A stretch of DNA of 64,000 nucleotides from Burkholderia catarinensis (GCF_001883705.2 NZ_MDEQ02000004.1:1-64000), one strand, 5' to 3'; shown: positions 1 to 7,705, counted from the stretch's first letter. The notes: generated by a model from the sequence alone, not told the origin. Numbers and translations: made by a program.

Positions 1-1
1 C

Positions 2-685
2 GCGGGCGGCGTGATCTTCCCGCCGTCGACGTACTGGCCGGAAATCCAGCGGATCTGCCGCAAGTACGACATCCTGCTCGTCGCCGACGAAGTGATCGGC
101 GGCTTCGGCCGCACCGGCGAATGGTTCGCACACCAGCACTTCGGCTTCGAGCCGGACCTGATCACGATGGCCAAGGGCCTCACGTCGGGCTATGTGCCGA
201 TGGGGGCGGTCGGCATTCACGAGCGGGTGGCGCGGCCGATCATCGACAATGGCGAATTCAACCACGGCCTCACGTACTCGGGTCACCCGGTCGCGGCGGC
301 CGTCGCGGTCGCGAACCTGAAGCTGCTGCGCGACGAAGGGATCGTCGAGCGCGTGAAGACCGACATCGGGCCGTATTTCCAGCGCCGGCTGCGCGATGCG
401 CTGGGCGACCATCCGATCGTCGGGGAGATAGCGGGAACGGGGCTGGTCGCGGGCGTTCAGCTTGCGCGCGACCGCGCGCGGCGCGTGCGTTTCGACGGCA
501 GAGTCGATATCGGCACGATCTGCCGCGACTTCTGCTTCAACGGCAACCTGATCATGCGTGCGACCGGCGACCGGATGCTGCTGTCGCCGCCGCTCGTGAT
601 CCGCGAGGCGGAGATCGACGAGATCGTCGACAAGGCGCGGCGCGCGTTTGACGCAACTGCGGAGCGGGTGGGCAGCGGCGCGTAA
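2..685 (+). CDS. Class III (omega-type) aminotransferase, C-terminal part
   Basis: PLP-dependent aminotransferase of the class III family (4-aminobutyrate, omega-amino-acid:pyruvate or polyamine:pyruvate type), truncated by the window edge, so only about the last 228 residues are visible. The reading frame is open from base 2. It shows the cofactor-binding Asp region (LLVADEVIGGFGRTGEW), the PLP-lysine segment (TMAKGLTSGYVPMG) and the usual C-terminal small domain ending in a stop at 685. The substrate cannot be read from this part. It converges on cysC. Family assignment is firm; the specific reaction is not. Confidence 0.85.
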   Translation, partial: AGGVIFPPSTYWPEIQRICRKYDILLVADEVIGGFGRTGEWFAHQHFGFEPDLITMAKGLTSGYVPMGAVGIHERVARPIIDNGEFNHGLTYSGHPVAAAVAVANLKLLRDEGIVERVKTDIGPYFQRRLRDALGDHPIVGEIAGTGLVAGVQLARDRARRVRFDGRVDIGTICRDFCFNGNLIMRATGDRMLLSPPLVIREAEIDEIVDKARRAFDATAERVGSGA

Positions 686-701
686 GGGCGCGGCACGGCG
701 A

Positions 702-730
702 GCGGGCGCCGCAGCACGAACGGCGCCCGC
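702..730. terminator. GC stem-loop between converging genes
   Basis: Nine-base arms (702-710 and 722-730) around an 11-base loop sit between the converging aminotransferase and cysC genes. There is no T-run, so its role as a terminator is only inferred from position. Confidence 0.35.
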
Positions 731-748
731 CGAACGGGTGCGTCGCGC

Positions 749-1288
749 TTACGCGTATTCGAAACGGTGCTGGTCGAACTCGACGATGCAGGCGACGGAT
801 TCTTCGATACTCATCGTGCTGGTTTCGACGACGAGATCAGGCCAGTCAGGGACTTCGTACGGATCGGAGATGCCGGTGAACTGACGCGTCTGGCCGGTCA
901 TGGCCTTCGCATAGAGGCGCTTGGGGTCGCGCGCAGAACAAGTGGCGATGTCCGTTTTCAGATAGACCTCGACGAAGTGCTTGTCGCCGACGATCCGGCG
1001 TGCCATCTGGCGGTCCGCCTCGTAAGGCGAGATCAGCGCGACGATCACCGTGATGCCCTGCGCGTTGAGCAGTTTCGCGATTTCAGCCGTACGGCGACAG
1101 TTCTCCGCGCGATCCTCGCGCTTGAATCCGAGGTCGGGCGAGACGCCGGTACGCAGTTCGTCGCCGTCGAGAATGCAGACCGGCATGTTGCGCGCGCGAA
1201 AGTGCGCGGCGATTTCGGTCGAAAGCGTGGATTTGCCGGCGCCACTCAGGCCGGTCATCCACAGCGTATGGGAGGCGGGTAGTGTCAT
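749..1288 (-). CDS. cysC: Adenylylsulfate (APS) kinase
   Basis: Phosphorylates adenosine 5'-phosphosulfate to PAPS in the cytoplasm, in sulfate activation. The 179-residue protein has the family length. It shows the Walker A motif near residue 14 (GLSGAGKSTL), the ILDGDELR segment, and the FKREDRAENCRR substrate-binding stretch. No sulfurylase gene is adjacent, so it may serve sulfation of a cell-surface product or PAPS supply rather than a compact cys operon; that is inference. The start at 1288 gives the normal N terminus just before the P-loop. Confidence 0.93.
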   Translation of the reverse strand: MTLPASHTLWMTGLSGAGKSTLSTEIAAHFRARNMPVCILDGDELRTGVSPDLGFKREDRAENCRRTAEIAKLLNAQGITVIVALISPYEADRQMARRIVGDKHFVEVYLKTDIATCSARDPKRLYAKAMTGQTRQFTGISDPYEVPDWPDLVVETSTMSIEESVACIVEFDQHRFEYA

Positions 1289-1650
1289 GGGTCTGTCAGC
1301 ACGGTGATGAACCGGTCGCGACGGATCGCGATTGGAATTCCCCGTTTCTTCTGGAGTGGAATCAGCGCCGCTCGGCCGGCTGCTTGCTTATTGGGAACTG
1401 ATTTTATTCAATCGGCAATCAGACGGTCGTTACGAAAAATTTACGAAATATTACCGGCGCATTTCGGCTGGACACGAGCAATGCGTGATGGATGCCCGGT
1501 GAGGTGGCGCCGGCAGGGGAGGTAACGCGTCATTGACTGGACGTGGGCACTTTGCGTGCGACTGGCAGATTGCCATGATGAAAAGGGCATCGAAAGAAAG
1601 CGATGCATAAAACGAAAAGGGCCTGCGTCGTGAGACGCAGGCCCTTGAAT
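1289..1650. other. Non-coding gap between cysC and the island
   Basis: About 360 bases without a convincing gene. The middle (roughly 1400-1460) is much richer in A+T than the surroundings and contains a tandem TTACGAAA motif near 1430-1450. It probably holds the cysC promoter on the minus strand. The only clear structure is the terminator hairpin at its right end. Confidence 0.5.
1617..1646 (-). terminator. Displaced original terminator of tRNA-Val
   Basis: A perfect 13-bp stem (1617-1629 with 1634-1646) and a GTGA loop, followed on the minus strand by a T-rich stretch. It lies directly behind the displaced tRNA-Val 3' fragment, so before integration it was the terminator of the tRNA transcript. 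Confidence 0.8.
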
Positions 1651-1699
1651 TCTTTGGTGGGCGGTACTGGGATCGAACCAGTGACCCCTGCCGTGTGAA
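1651..1699. repeat. Left attachment repeat (tRNA-Val 3' fragment)
   Basis: Exact 49-bp copy of 16971-17019. It contains the CCA end, the acceptor 3' strand, the T-arm and part of the anticodon arm of tRNA-Val, then diverges at 1700. It is not a functional tRNA because the 5' half is absent. Confidence 0.95.
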
Positions 1700-1802
1700 T
1701 CGGAAAGTTGGCACTAACTACGCTGGACTGTACTTGGCTTCCCTTGAAAACTCAAGACCGCTGCACCCTTGAGTTCCCTGTCGATAACCGTGGCTCCCAT
1801 GC

Positions 1803-2477
1803 TTAGTGTGCCAGATTTGTGCCATGGGAGAGACCCGTGGCGCGTTCCAGATCCGTGACCGTAAGGTTGAACTGCTTGAGGTGACGTTGGATGCGGCAGC
1901 GATCACCTGCGATGAAGCGGGTCAGTCTGAGCTGGTTCTCTGCATCCTCAATTTCGGCAGCGCGTTCCAGCGTCGCACGGAACGTGGCCAAGACTTTCGT
2001 CGAGACTTTCTCTACGCTCTCATGTGTCAACGTGACGGTACGCCTCTTTAGCCCCTTTAGGATGGGTCTCGCGGCCTCGATAGCGTCGAGGCGGGTGCGC
2101 CAGGTACCGATCTCAAGCCACCAGTCATCGTTATCAGTGAGGAGTGCGCCCCACGCCCAAGAGGATATGGCGCTTCTCGCTCGCCGCATGGGCATTGGGC
2201 GGGAATATTCGTACTCGCGCTGTTTTCGTCCTTCCGCCGCGGTGTCGCCCGTATCCTCGTAACCGTAGAACAGTCGTTCGACTTCTTTCTGTGTTCCTGC
2301 GATGAGCCACAGTCGTACGGCTAGTTCCTGGGATACATGCAGCGGCAAATCGCGAATTCGCTCGCACGGGTTTTCCTCATCCAGCTTTCTCAGTTCGTCT
2401 TTCCGGATGTCGCGTACTGCGGCCGTAAAAAGCATTGCTAACGCGTGTTCGGGCATTTTCGCGTAGTCGAGAGCCAT
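1803..2477 (-). CDS. Hypothetical island protein (224 aa)
   Basis: I do not recognise this protein. It is charged and mainly alpha-helical in appearance, without signal peptide or membrane segment. The middle has a Trp-rich stretch (SSWAWGALLTDNDDWWLEIGTW). The last 40 residues (HLKQFNLTVTDLERATGLSHGTNLAH) could form an HTH-like end, but this is weak. It is the first gene inside the left attachment repeat and is transcribed away from the replication genes. The intergenic region to the HTH/TrfA pair carries repeats that could control both. No function assigned. Confidence 0.6.
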   Translation of the reverse strand: MALDYAKMPEHALAMLFTAAVRDIRKDELRKLDEENPCERIRDLPLHVSQELAVRLWLIAGTQKEVERLFYGYEDTGDTAAEGRKQREYEYSRPMPMRRARSAISSWAWGALLTDNDDWWLEIGTWRTRLDAIEAARPILKGLKRRTVTLTHESVEKVSTKVLATFRATLERAAEIEDAENQLRLTRFIAGDRCRIQRHLKQFNLTVTDLERATGLSHGTNLAH

Positions 2478-2482
2478 CCTTC

Positions 2483-2534
2483 TTCCCCTATCTGCGTTTT
2501 GGTTCCCCTATTGATGATACGGAGTCCGTACTCC
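2483..2534. promoter_or_regulatory. Repeat-rich regulatory region before the replication genes
   Basis: Two direct copies of TTCCCCTAT (2483-2491 and 2503-2511, 20 bp apart) are followed by a perfect 13-bp palindrome TACGGAGTCCGTA (2518-2530), which overlaps a second inverted repeat GGAGT-CCGT-ACTCC (2521-2534). The region separates two divergent genes. A role as operator for the HTH protein or TrfA-like protein is inferred. Confidence 0.45.
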
Positions 2535-2646
2535 ACCTCGCAAGAGCGATTTGAAAACGACGGAACTGCGCGCTAAGTGTCCTCACCTGTCTGACGGCCT
2601 GAGAAGGATGATCAGGTCACTACAGGAACTTCGGGGGAACCGAGAC

Positions 2647-2955
2647 ATGGAAGAGCGAAACTACGAACTCGCAGCCAAGTTGAGCAAAGCGGGTGACGAT
2701 TTGTTGGTGGGACCTGAGGAAGTCGCTGCGCTGTCCGGCCTGAGCGCAGCGACTATCGGCAAGCGAAAAGTGGCGTCCATGCCTTCGCCGATGCCGGGCG
2801 TACGCAGGTTGCGGTGGCGACTCGGCGATATCAGGCGGTGGATGCGCGGTCCGGCTGCCGACAGCGCCGATTCGAATGCAACCGCTAGACCCACGCGGCG
2901 CGGTCGGCCGACCAAGGCGGAAGAAATGGTGCGACTTGGTCGTGCGCAGTCTTGA
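2647..2955 (+). CDS. AlpA/MerR-like helix-turn-helix protein
   Basis: Small DNA-binding protein, 102 residues from ATG 2647, the start chosen because a GGGGGAA Shine-Dalgarno lies about 9 bases upstream. An in-frame TTG at 2551 would add 32 residues. It has a winged-helix type segment (LLVGPEEVAALSGLSAATIGKR then RWRLGDIRRWM), the pattern of AlpA-like excisionases and of small regulators in front of plasmid rep genes. The C terminus is basic (RRGRPTKAEEM). It ends 9 bases before the TrfA-like gene, so the two are probably co-transcribed. It may regulate replication or act as excisionase for the island integrase. Confidence 0.7.
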   Translation: MEERNYELAAKLSKAGDDLLVGPEEVAALSGLSAATIGKRKVASMPSPMPGVRRLRWRLGDIRRWMRGPAADSADSNATARPTRRGRPTKAEEMVRLGRAQS

Positions 2956-2964
2956 TCGCCGACT

Positions 2965-3882
2965 ATGGCTGAGCCGCTCCTCGCCGATGAATTTGGCAAT
3001 ACGCCCCGCGCGGACCTTTGTATGCCGATCAGCACGCTCGACCTCCTTCGGCAACGTGAGGCGGAGGCGCTGGCGCGTACAGAGGTGCGACGTGCGCAGG
3101 AGGGGCCGACGCAGCTTTTCCTGCCAGGCATAGACGAATTCATGCGCGCGATGCCGAATCATATTGCCCGGTCTAGTCTGTTCGCACCCGTGGCACGAGG
3201 TCGCAAAAAGATACTCAAGGACGCAGTGCTCGTCAGCCGTGCCGATGCCGTCATCAAGTTTTGGGGTGAACAGTTGGACGAGGCGCAGGCTGACGTTTGG
3301 ATGCAGGCAATCCACGAGGCGAGCAGCCACCAGTTAGGCGCCCCCGTGATTGTCAAGCGCGCCCGGTTCCTGCGCTCCATCGGGCGACACGTCGGGAACT
3401 ACGAGTACAAATGGCTACTTCGCACATTCGAGGCGCTGACGTTTGCCATGCTCGTGATCGACGTGACAAAAGACGGCCGACCGAAATACGAGATCGGCAA
3501 GAAGCGCGCTTTGCACCTGATTGATGGATTCGACTACGACGAAGAAACCGAATCGTACACGCTGCGAGTCGATCCACGTTGGCGGTTGATGTTCGAGAAT
3601 CGCGAGTTCGCTTTGATCGATTGGGATAAGCGGCTGCGGTTCGGGGCGAGACAGGACATGGCGAAGGCGCTTCAACGGCTTGTTGCCACGTCTAATGACT
3701 CGGTGCAAAGGAACCCCGTCGAGTGGCTAAAACGCAAGCTGGAATACACAGGGAGGATGCGTGATTTTGTTGACGCGCTTGATCGCGCCATGCGCGAGCT
3801 TGAGCGCTTAGAAATTATCGTCGGCGGCCGGATCGAGACGAGCACGAAGGGGCGACCTCAGACGGTGTGGACAAGGCTATGA
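2965..3882 (+). CDS. TrfA-like plasmid replication initiator
   Basis: A 305-residue protein resembling the TrfA family (IncP-type replication initiators), which binds iterons at oriV and loads the host replication machinery. The most TrfA-like part is the central block MPNHIARSSLFAPVARGRKK followed by ILKDAVLVSRADA. C-terminal winged-helix regions follow, ending in a basic segment. Four iteron copies begin a few bases after its stop codon, which strongly supports an initiator role. It lies 9 bases after the HTH gene. A plasmid initiator inside a tRNA-integrated island indicates that the element was, or still can be, a replicating plasmid. Confidence 0.85.
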   Translation: MAEPLLADEFGNTPRADLCMPISTLDLLRQREAEALARTEVRRAQEGPTQLFLPGIDEFMRAMPNHIARSSLFAPVARGRKKILKDAVLVSRADAVIKFWGEQLDEAQADVWMQAIHEASSHQLGAPVIVKRARFLRSIGRHVGNYEYKWLLRTFEALTFAMLVIDVTKDGRPKYEIGKKRALHLIDGFDYDEETESYTLRVDPRWRLMFENREFALIDWDKRLRFGARQDMAKALQRLVATSNDSVQRNPVEWLKRKLEYTGRMRDFVDALDRAMRELERLEIIVGGRIETSTKGRPQTVWTRL

Positions 3883-4067
3883 AAACCATCGGGGTTACAT
3901 CGCTTCATCGTCGGGGTTACGTCGTGGCTCATCGGGGTTACATCGCGCTTTTTCGGGGTTACGTCGCACACCACGTTTGCAACCCATTGTTGCGATTGGA
4001 TTTTCTGACGCATTTTTGCCCTCTACCTTTCTTCTACCTTTTTCCTACCTCGGCCCCTTGTGGACAA
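3866..4067. other. Putative vegetative origin (oriV-like)
   Basis: Directly after the TrfA-like gene come four iterons (3889-3966) and a pyrimidine-rich tract with three CTACCT repeats at 11-bp period (4023, 4034, 4045). Both sides carry a TGTGGACAA sequence (3866-3874 and 4059-4067), which on the minus strand reads TTGTCCACA, one mismatch from the DnaA box. This combination is the standard layout of an iteron-controlled origin. Whether it still fires is unknown. Confidence 0.75.
3889..3966. repeat. Four iterons, TCGGGGTTACRTCG
   Basis: Copies start at 3889, 3911, 3932 and 3953, so the period is 22, 21 and 21 bp, about two helical turns. The variable base alternates A, G, A, G. The even phase places all copies on one face of the helix, as for initiator-binding iterons. 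Confidence 0.88.
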
Positions 4068-4153
4068 GTCGGGAGCCTTGGGGGCGTTCTGCGGACTCGC
4101 CCCAATGTGCCAACGACGAGATACCAGCATGCCCGCGTGTATAAGTTTTGAAC

Positions 4154-4175
4154 CCGCCCCCGCAAGCGGGGGCGG
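4154..4175. repeat. GC-rich 10-bp inverted repeat
   Basis: Arms CCGCCCCCGC and GCGGGGGCGG are separated by only two bases. It follows the origin region and may act as a terminator or replication-fork structure. There is no T-run. Confidence 0.4.
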
Positions 4176-4672
4176 AAACGGCGCTTCGCGCCTTGAGGGC
4201 CCCCTCGCCGGTCGAATTAGCGCTCAGCCGGATCGTCCCTCCGGGCCGCCGCTCTCCCCACGCCTACGGCGCGGGTCCCCGTGCGGCTCGATCCGGGCTC
4301 GCGGTGCTCGCAAGGTGCGTGATTGGATCACCAACCGCTATAGCTTGCAGGGATGGGGCTGCGGTCGGATTGTCATTATCGCTAGGGCAAGCCCCATTGG
4401 GGCGCGTCAGGCCGAAGGCAAAGCGTCGCGGGGAGCCGGTGGTCGGCTGCGGAACGCCGGCCAACGAGCCGGCGCTGTCCATACCCTCGTGGTGTGGGCA
4501 GCGCAGCCGTCCACGGGCGGGCGCGGGAACGACGATAGAAGCAGCACAACACCGGTTTGTGGGCAGCGAACGGCACTCACGGGACCCAACTGCGGAGGCC
4601 ACGATTCGTGCGAATTCTTCTCAACCGAACACATACTGATCCTGATTTCCAACGTGCCGAAATCGTGTCGGT
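4176..4672. other. Non-coding segment beside the origin
   Basis: About 500 GC-rich bases. The frames that are open here show no domain, no plausible start with a ribosome-binding site, and low-complexity composition, so I see no gene. It contains scattered short inverted repeats and leads into the strong structures at 4673-4778. Confidence 0.5.
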
Positions 4673-4778
4673 CTCTTGTCCGGACGGCATGTCGGACAAG
4701 AGGGGGCTTGGCGGTTTTGGGGCGTAACACCGACATGCGAAGGCATGGCGGGTTACGCCCCAAAAACGCCAAGCCCCC
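4673..4778. repeat. Adjacent hairpins: 10-bp and 27-bp inverted repeats
   Basis: A perfect 10-bp inverted repeat (CTCTTGTCCG, 4673-4682, with 4693-4702) abuts a 27-bp inverted repeat (4702-4728 with 4752-4778, a single mismatch, 23-bp spacer). About 30 bases further on is an uninterrupted run of eleven G (4811-4821), then a small palindrome GGTTTAAGAAACC (4828-4840). Such strong secondary structure next to a plasmid origin could be an oriT, a single-strand initiation site or a recombination site. No relaxase gene is present. Confidence 0.7.
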
Positions 4779-4886
4779 ACCCCTCAGGGGGCGAGGCGCG
4801 GAGCGGCCCCGGGGGGGGGGGAGGGCCGGTTTAAGAAACCCGCACTTAGGCTGCTTCCGCCAGATTGGCGCGAATCCATATGGGCG

Positions 4887-5543
4887 ATGGCATCGACACC
4901 AGAATGGCAGCAATCAAGGCCGCAGCTATTGCCTGCACTTGCCGTGCTGTGGGTCACTGGATGCCGCCCAGCCGAACTCGAGCAAGGCATCGAGCTTGTC
5001 ACGGGACGCGACCACCTTGTAGTCAAGATCATGGGCGCGAAATGTGTAGACGCTGGTGGCCGAGAGCGTGGCCAACCGACGCGACACATCGGGTTTAGCG
5101 TGGATGCCAACGCCAACCCTGCATTACGCTTTCTACACGCCTTGGCAGGCCGGAACGCCGTCGACGGGATCGGCAAATACACGATCGCGCACAACAAAGA
5201 TTACCTGTACAACAGCGTGGTGGCCCTCGGCAGAAGCGCATTCCCAACGTTGCGGACGAGGATCAGTCCATATTGTTTCCGCCATCAAGTAGCGTCCGAT
5301 TTGAAGGCTGCCACCTCCGACCGCGAAATAACTCTCGAGCAGGCAGCTAAGGTCATGGGCCACCTCAGCGATTACTCTATAGGTGCCTACGGGCACGCGG
5401 TCCACGGTCGGAGAGGCCGTGGCGGACGGGTCAAAGTACCTTTTGTAAGCACTGCGCGTCCGATCAAGCATTCGCCGAAAGTAGATCGCCTCACCCGATT
5501 CAAGATGGCGAGCGCGAAGCGGCGCGAACACAAAGCAGATTGA
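4887..5543 (+). pseudogene. Tyrosine recombinase, probably N-terminally truncated
   Basis: Catalytic domain of a phage-integrase-type recombinase, 218 residues from the first ATG. It shows the first catalytic Arg region (LWVTGCRPAELEQG), the HxxR-like box with Tyr in place of His (PYCFRHQVASDLK), and the end motif (MGHLSDYSIGAYGHA) with the nucleophile Tyr. The frame stays open well upstream of 4887, through protein-like sequence (LRLLPPDWRESIWAM) and the eleven-G run, without a good start or ribosome-binding site. The arm-binding and core-binding N-terminal domains of a normal integrase (about 300-400 aa) are missing. It could be a decayed resolvase/integrase of the ancestral plasmid, or a short family I do not know. 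Confidence 0.6.
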
Positions 5544-5860
5544 ATTCCCTATATCCGGGTGCCGGATGGGTCGTTTGTGCGTCAATTCTGCGTTGTTTTC
5601 GGTCCCGTCAAGCGCTGGGAGGCGCGATGCATTGGAGAAACGCGTCAAAATTGCGTCGTTTTCGACGTATTCCTCTTCATAGAAACGGCCGTCCGCGTTG
5701 CTTGAGTATCATGGGCCGCTGCATGCGGCATAGCTCAATGAATCGTCGACACTGTTTCGCCGACGCGATTGCGAAAGTGTCTCGTACGCTGGATTTATCC
5801 TGTACACGACGGATGCGGAGCGCCGCCACCTCTCGTCTAACAGCAGGGATGCCCGCCGGA
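5544..5860. other. Gap between recombinase and DUF6527 gene
   Basis: Roughly 320 bases. An open frame starts at a TTG overlapping the recombinase stop (5540-5875) but has no ribosome-binding site, an Arg/Ser-rich shadow-like composition and no recognisable motif. I see no supported gene here. Confidence 0.45.
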
Positions 5861-6262
5861 TTACCACAGCCTTGAAATCAGCCAGCGCCACAGCCGCTCA
5901 ATCCAGCCGATCTTTGGCGATGATTCATACGCGGCCCGAAGGTCGGCGCGGTCGCGTGCTCGCGCCTTCGCCGTCAACTCGGGCGTCATGGCGCCTTCCC
6001 ACTCAACGCGATTTTTGCTGATAACGTAGTGGGACCTGCAGGGCGCGTTCGAATTGCCGATCGAAGGCCAGAGCGATACATAGGCGCCTTGCTTCGTTAG
6101 ACTCCATTTGGCTGCCTTCAGCGGTGTGACAATTTTGGCGCCGCAACCGCAACAGCAGAGATGCGCTGCCGTTGAGAACGGCTCGGCGATGTAGAGCACG
6201 CCCTCCTCAAGGTGAGGGGGGAAACGCTCCACGTACTTTGGGACAATGGCGTAGTGCTTCAA
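5861..6262 (-). CDS. DUF6527 family protein (putative Ubl peptidase)
   Basis: A 133-residue protein with the hallmarks of DUF6527: a Cys-rich turn (HLCCCGCGAK, about residues 34-43), the segment SLWPSIGNSNAPCRSHYVIS and a following Trp. The Cys and His residues look like a metal site. In bacterial ubiquitin-like operons this family accompanies the Ubl and E1 genes and is thought to act as a processing or deconjugating peptidase; this is knowledge of the family, not visible directly. Translation starts at a TTG that overlaps the E1 stop codon (TTGA), so it is translationally coupled as the third gene of the operon. It ends with a Trp-rich tail (WIERLWRWLISRLW). Confidence 0.78.
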   Translation of the reverse strand: MKHYAIVPKYVERFPPHLEEGVLYIAEPFSTAAHLCCCGCGAKIVTPLKAAKWSLTKQGAYVSLWPSIGNSNAPCRSHYVISKNRVEWEGAMTPELTAKARARDRADLRAAYESSPKIGWIERLWRWLISRLW

Positions 6263-7455
6263 GCGAGGTCCGTGCGTGTGATGGTACCGGTGGCAATGCG
6301 GTAGACCGCATGGTACTCGCTCCCATCATCAACGTAGAAGCCGCAGAACTTCTTCCAACGGATCACTGCCATGAGCGCGTTCAGTGCATTTAGCTCGGCT
6401 ATCTGGATATTCGTTGCATAGAGGTCCTCCTCCGGCGGCCGGTCTGCGAGCGACGCGCGGTCCGGCAAATGGTCATGATGATCCGGCGTACCGACCGTCA
6501 CCCGAACTTGGCCGCCCAGTTGATCGCTCTTGCCCTTACGGACGCCGATGCCTGTGTCGATGTACGGCACGCGCAGCTCGTGCAGCGCGTCGGTGATCAT
6601 CTTGCGCACGCTGCCGCGGTCGACGCAGATGAATACAAAGTCAAAGCCGGCAAGCTCGCCTACTGAGGTGTCGTCGAGGTAGTAGGGATGCTGGATGATG
6701 TGCCGATGCATCCTCGAGTAGATGCTGCCAAAGTACTCGACTTTCATCGGCGCGGTGAGATCGGCTAGGCCGGGCGCGCCGGGCGAGCGAAAGGCGTTGT
6801 GCTGGATGAAACGGTCACCATCGAACAAGTGAATCTCGCGAACTGGCGTCTTGGCGATAGCGTCCAGCACATAGGACCCCGTACCACCCAGCCCCACGAT
6901 CGCCACGCGCTTCATAGCGAGCTTATCCGACACGCCGGCGATGCCGGCTCGCGACGTGGCGGTGTTTGAGTAGTGAAACACCGAATTATCTGACTCTTCG
7001 GGTACGGCCTTGTAGACCCTTGCGGTCGCGGTTGCATCGACTGCAGCGGCCGGCGCACTAATCAGGTTGATATAGCGCACGAACTTCTCGTGGTTGTCCT
7101 TGTACGGGACAGAATTGCGCGGCTTAACGGAGAAGTCGTGATTCACCGTGATGTTGTCACCCTTGGACTGCGTCGCCGACCCGTGCTGGACGTCCGTAAG
7201 GATGGAGCCGTCCGAGTTGCAAGGGTGCTCGCCGATGAACCAAGTCTGATGGTTCGCGACAGGACTTATCGTTCGTTCGCCGTCGAGTTCCAGCGGCGCG
7301 TATAACGTGCCGCGGCAGACTTGCCTTTGCGAATTCACGTAGGGAATGTCATGCACCAGCAGGTGCGTGCCGACGCCACGGACGACCTCGACTGTGTAGC
7401 CCTCCCGGCGCAGACGCGCCAGGTCCTCGTTACGAGCGATCAGCGTTGTCGACAT
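6259..7455 (-). CDS. E2-like/ThiF (E1-like) fusion adenylyltransferase
   Basis: A 398-residue E1-like enzyme that should adenylate the C terminus of the small ubiquitin-like protein encoded upstream. Residues 1-170 form a separate domain of the DUF6791/E2-like kind, with the typical NHQTWFIGEHPCNSDG stretch at 69-84. Residues 180-395 are the ThiF/MoeB fold: nucleotide loop VGLGGTGSYV (187-196), FDGDRFIQHNAFRS (211-224, the acidic, Asn and Arg residues of E1 enzymes), and Asp279 in ICVDR. The zinc CxxC pairs of classical MoeB/ThiF are absent. I chose ATG 7455 because it overlaps the end of the Ubl gene; an in-frame start at 7482 would add nine residues. Second gene of a tightly overlapping three-gene operon. 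Confidence 0.85.
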   Translation of the reverse strand: MSTTLIARNEDLARLRREGYTVEVVRGVGTHLLVHDIPYVNSQRQVCRGTLYAPLELDGERTISPVANHQTWFIGEHPCNSDGSILTDVQHGSATQSKGDNITVNHDFSVKPRNSVPYKDNHEKFVRYINLISAPAAAVDATATARVYKAVPEESDNSVFHYSNTATSRAGIAGVSDKLAMKRVAIVGLGGTGSYVLDAIAKTPVREIHLFDGDRFIQHNAFRSPGAPGLADLTAPMKVEYFGSIYSRMHRHIIQHPYYLDDTSVGELAGFDFVFICVDRGSVRKMITDALHELRVPYIDTGIGVRKGKSDQLGGQVRVTVGTPDHHDHLPDRASLADRPPEEDLYATNIQIAELNALNALMAVIRWKKFCGFYVDDGSEYHAVYRIATGTITRTDLA

Positions 7456-7705
7456 CGAACACCATCCCGTTGCGGACTTCAACCTTTTGGCCCTTATCTA
7501 GCGTGTACTCCTGCGTCTCGTGTTCGTAGTGGTACAGCACGCTATAGACGATGCGGTCGCCGAATGGGCCGTCTGGGAATGCCAATTTGACGACCTCTTG
7601 GAAGGCCAAGAACTTGCCTTCGACTATCTTTTCCTCGGTGTTGACGTACACCTTGTGCTGCTCTGGCCGGAGGGTCTCGGCCGCCTCAGTACCCGTTTGG
7701 TTCAT
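7430..7705 (-). CDS. Small ubiquitin-like (multiubiquitin-family) protein
   Basis: A 91-residue protein with one ubiquitin-like (beta-grasp) domain of the bacterial multiubiquitin type: HKVYVNTEEKIVEGKFL for the first hairpin, EVVKLAFPDGPFGDRIVYSV, and the characteristic end LDKGQKVEVRNGMVFDV. The C terminus is DNADRS rather than Gly-Gly, usual for this family but unlike ubiquitin, so maturation or a different terminal chemistry is implied. Start ATG 7705 is preceded by a GAAGAAAG ribosome-binding site; the longer frame up to 7873 runs through the promoter region. First gene of the operon with the E1-like and DUF6527 genes; its stop overlaps the E1 start. Confidence 0.75.
   Translation of the reverse strand: MNQTGTEAAETLRPEQHKVYVNTEEKIVEGKFLAFQEVVKLAFPDGPFGDRIVYSVLYHYEHETQEYTLDKGQKVEVRNGMVFDVDNADRS

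Noticed and set aside
3889-3966. The four short repeats as a CRISPR array
   Set aside because: Repeats are 14 bp with 7-8 bp gaps, far too short; their place after a TrfA-like gene fits iterons.
4828-4853. An IncQ-type nick site (TAAGTGCG on the minus strand)
   Set aside because: The palindrome lies on the wrong side of the motif, the following bases differ, and no relaxase gene is present.
4060-5022. A 320-residue plus frame through the structured island region
   Set aside because: It runs through the inverted repeats and eleven-G run, is low complexity, and lacks any motif; the recombinase is in another frame.
5540-5875. A 111-residue plus frame after the recombinase
   Set aside because: TTG start without ribosome-binding site, shadow-like composition, no neighbour support.
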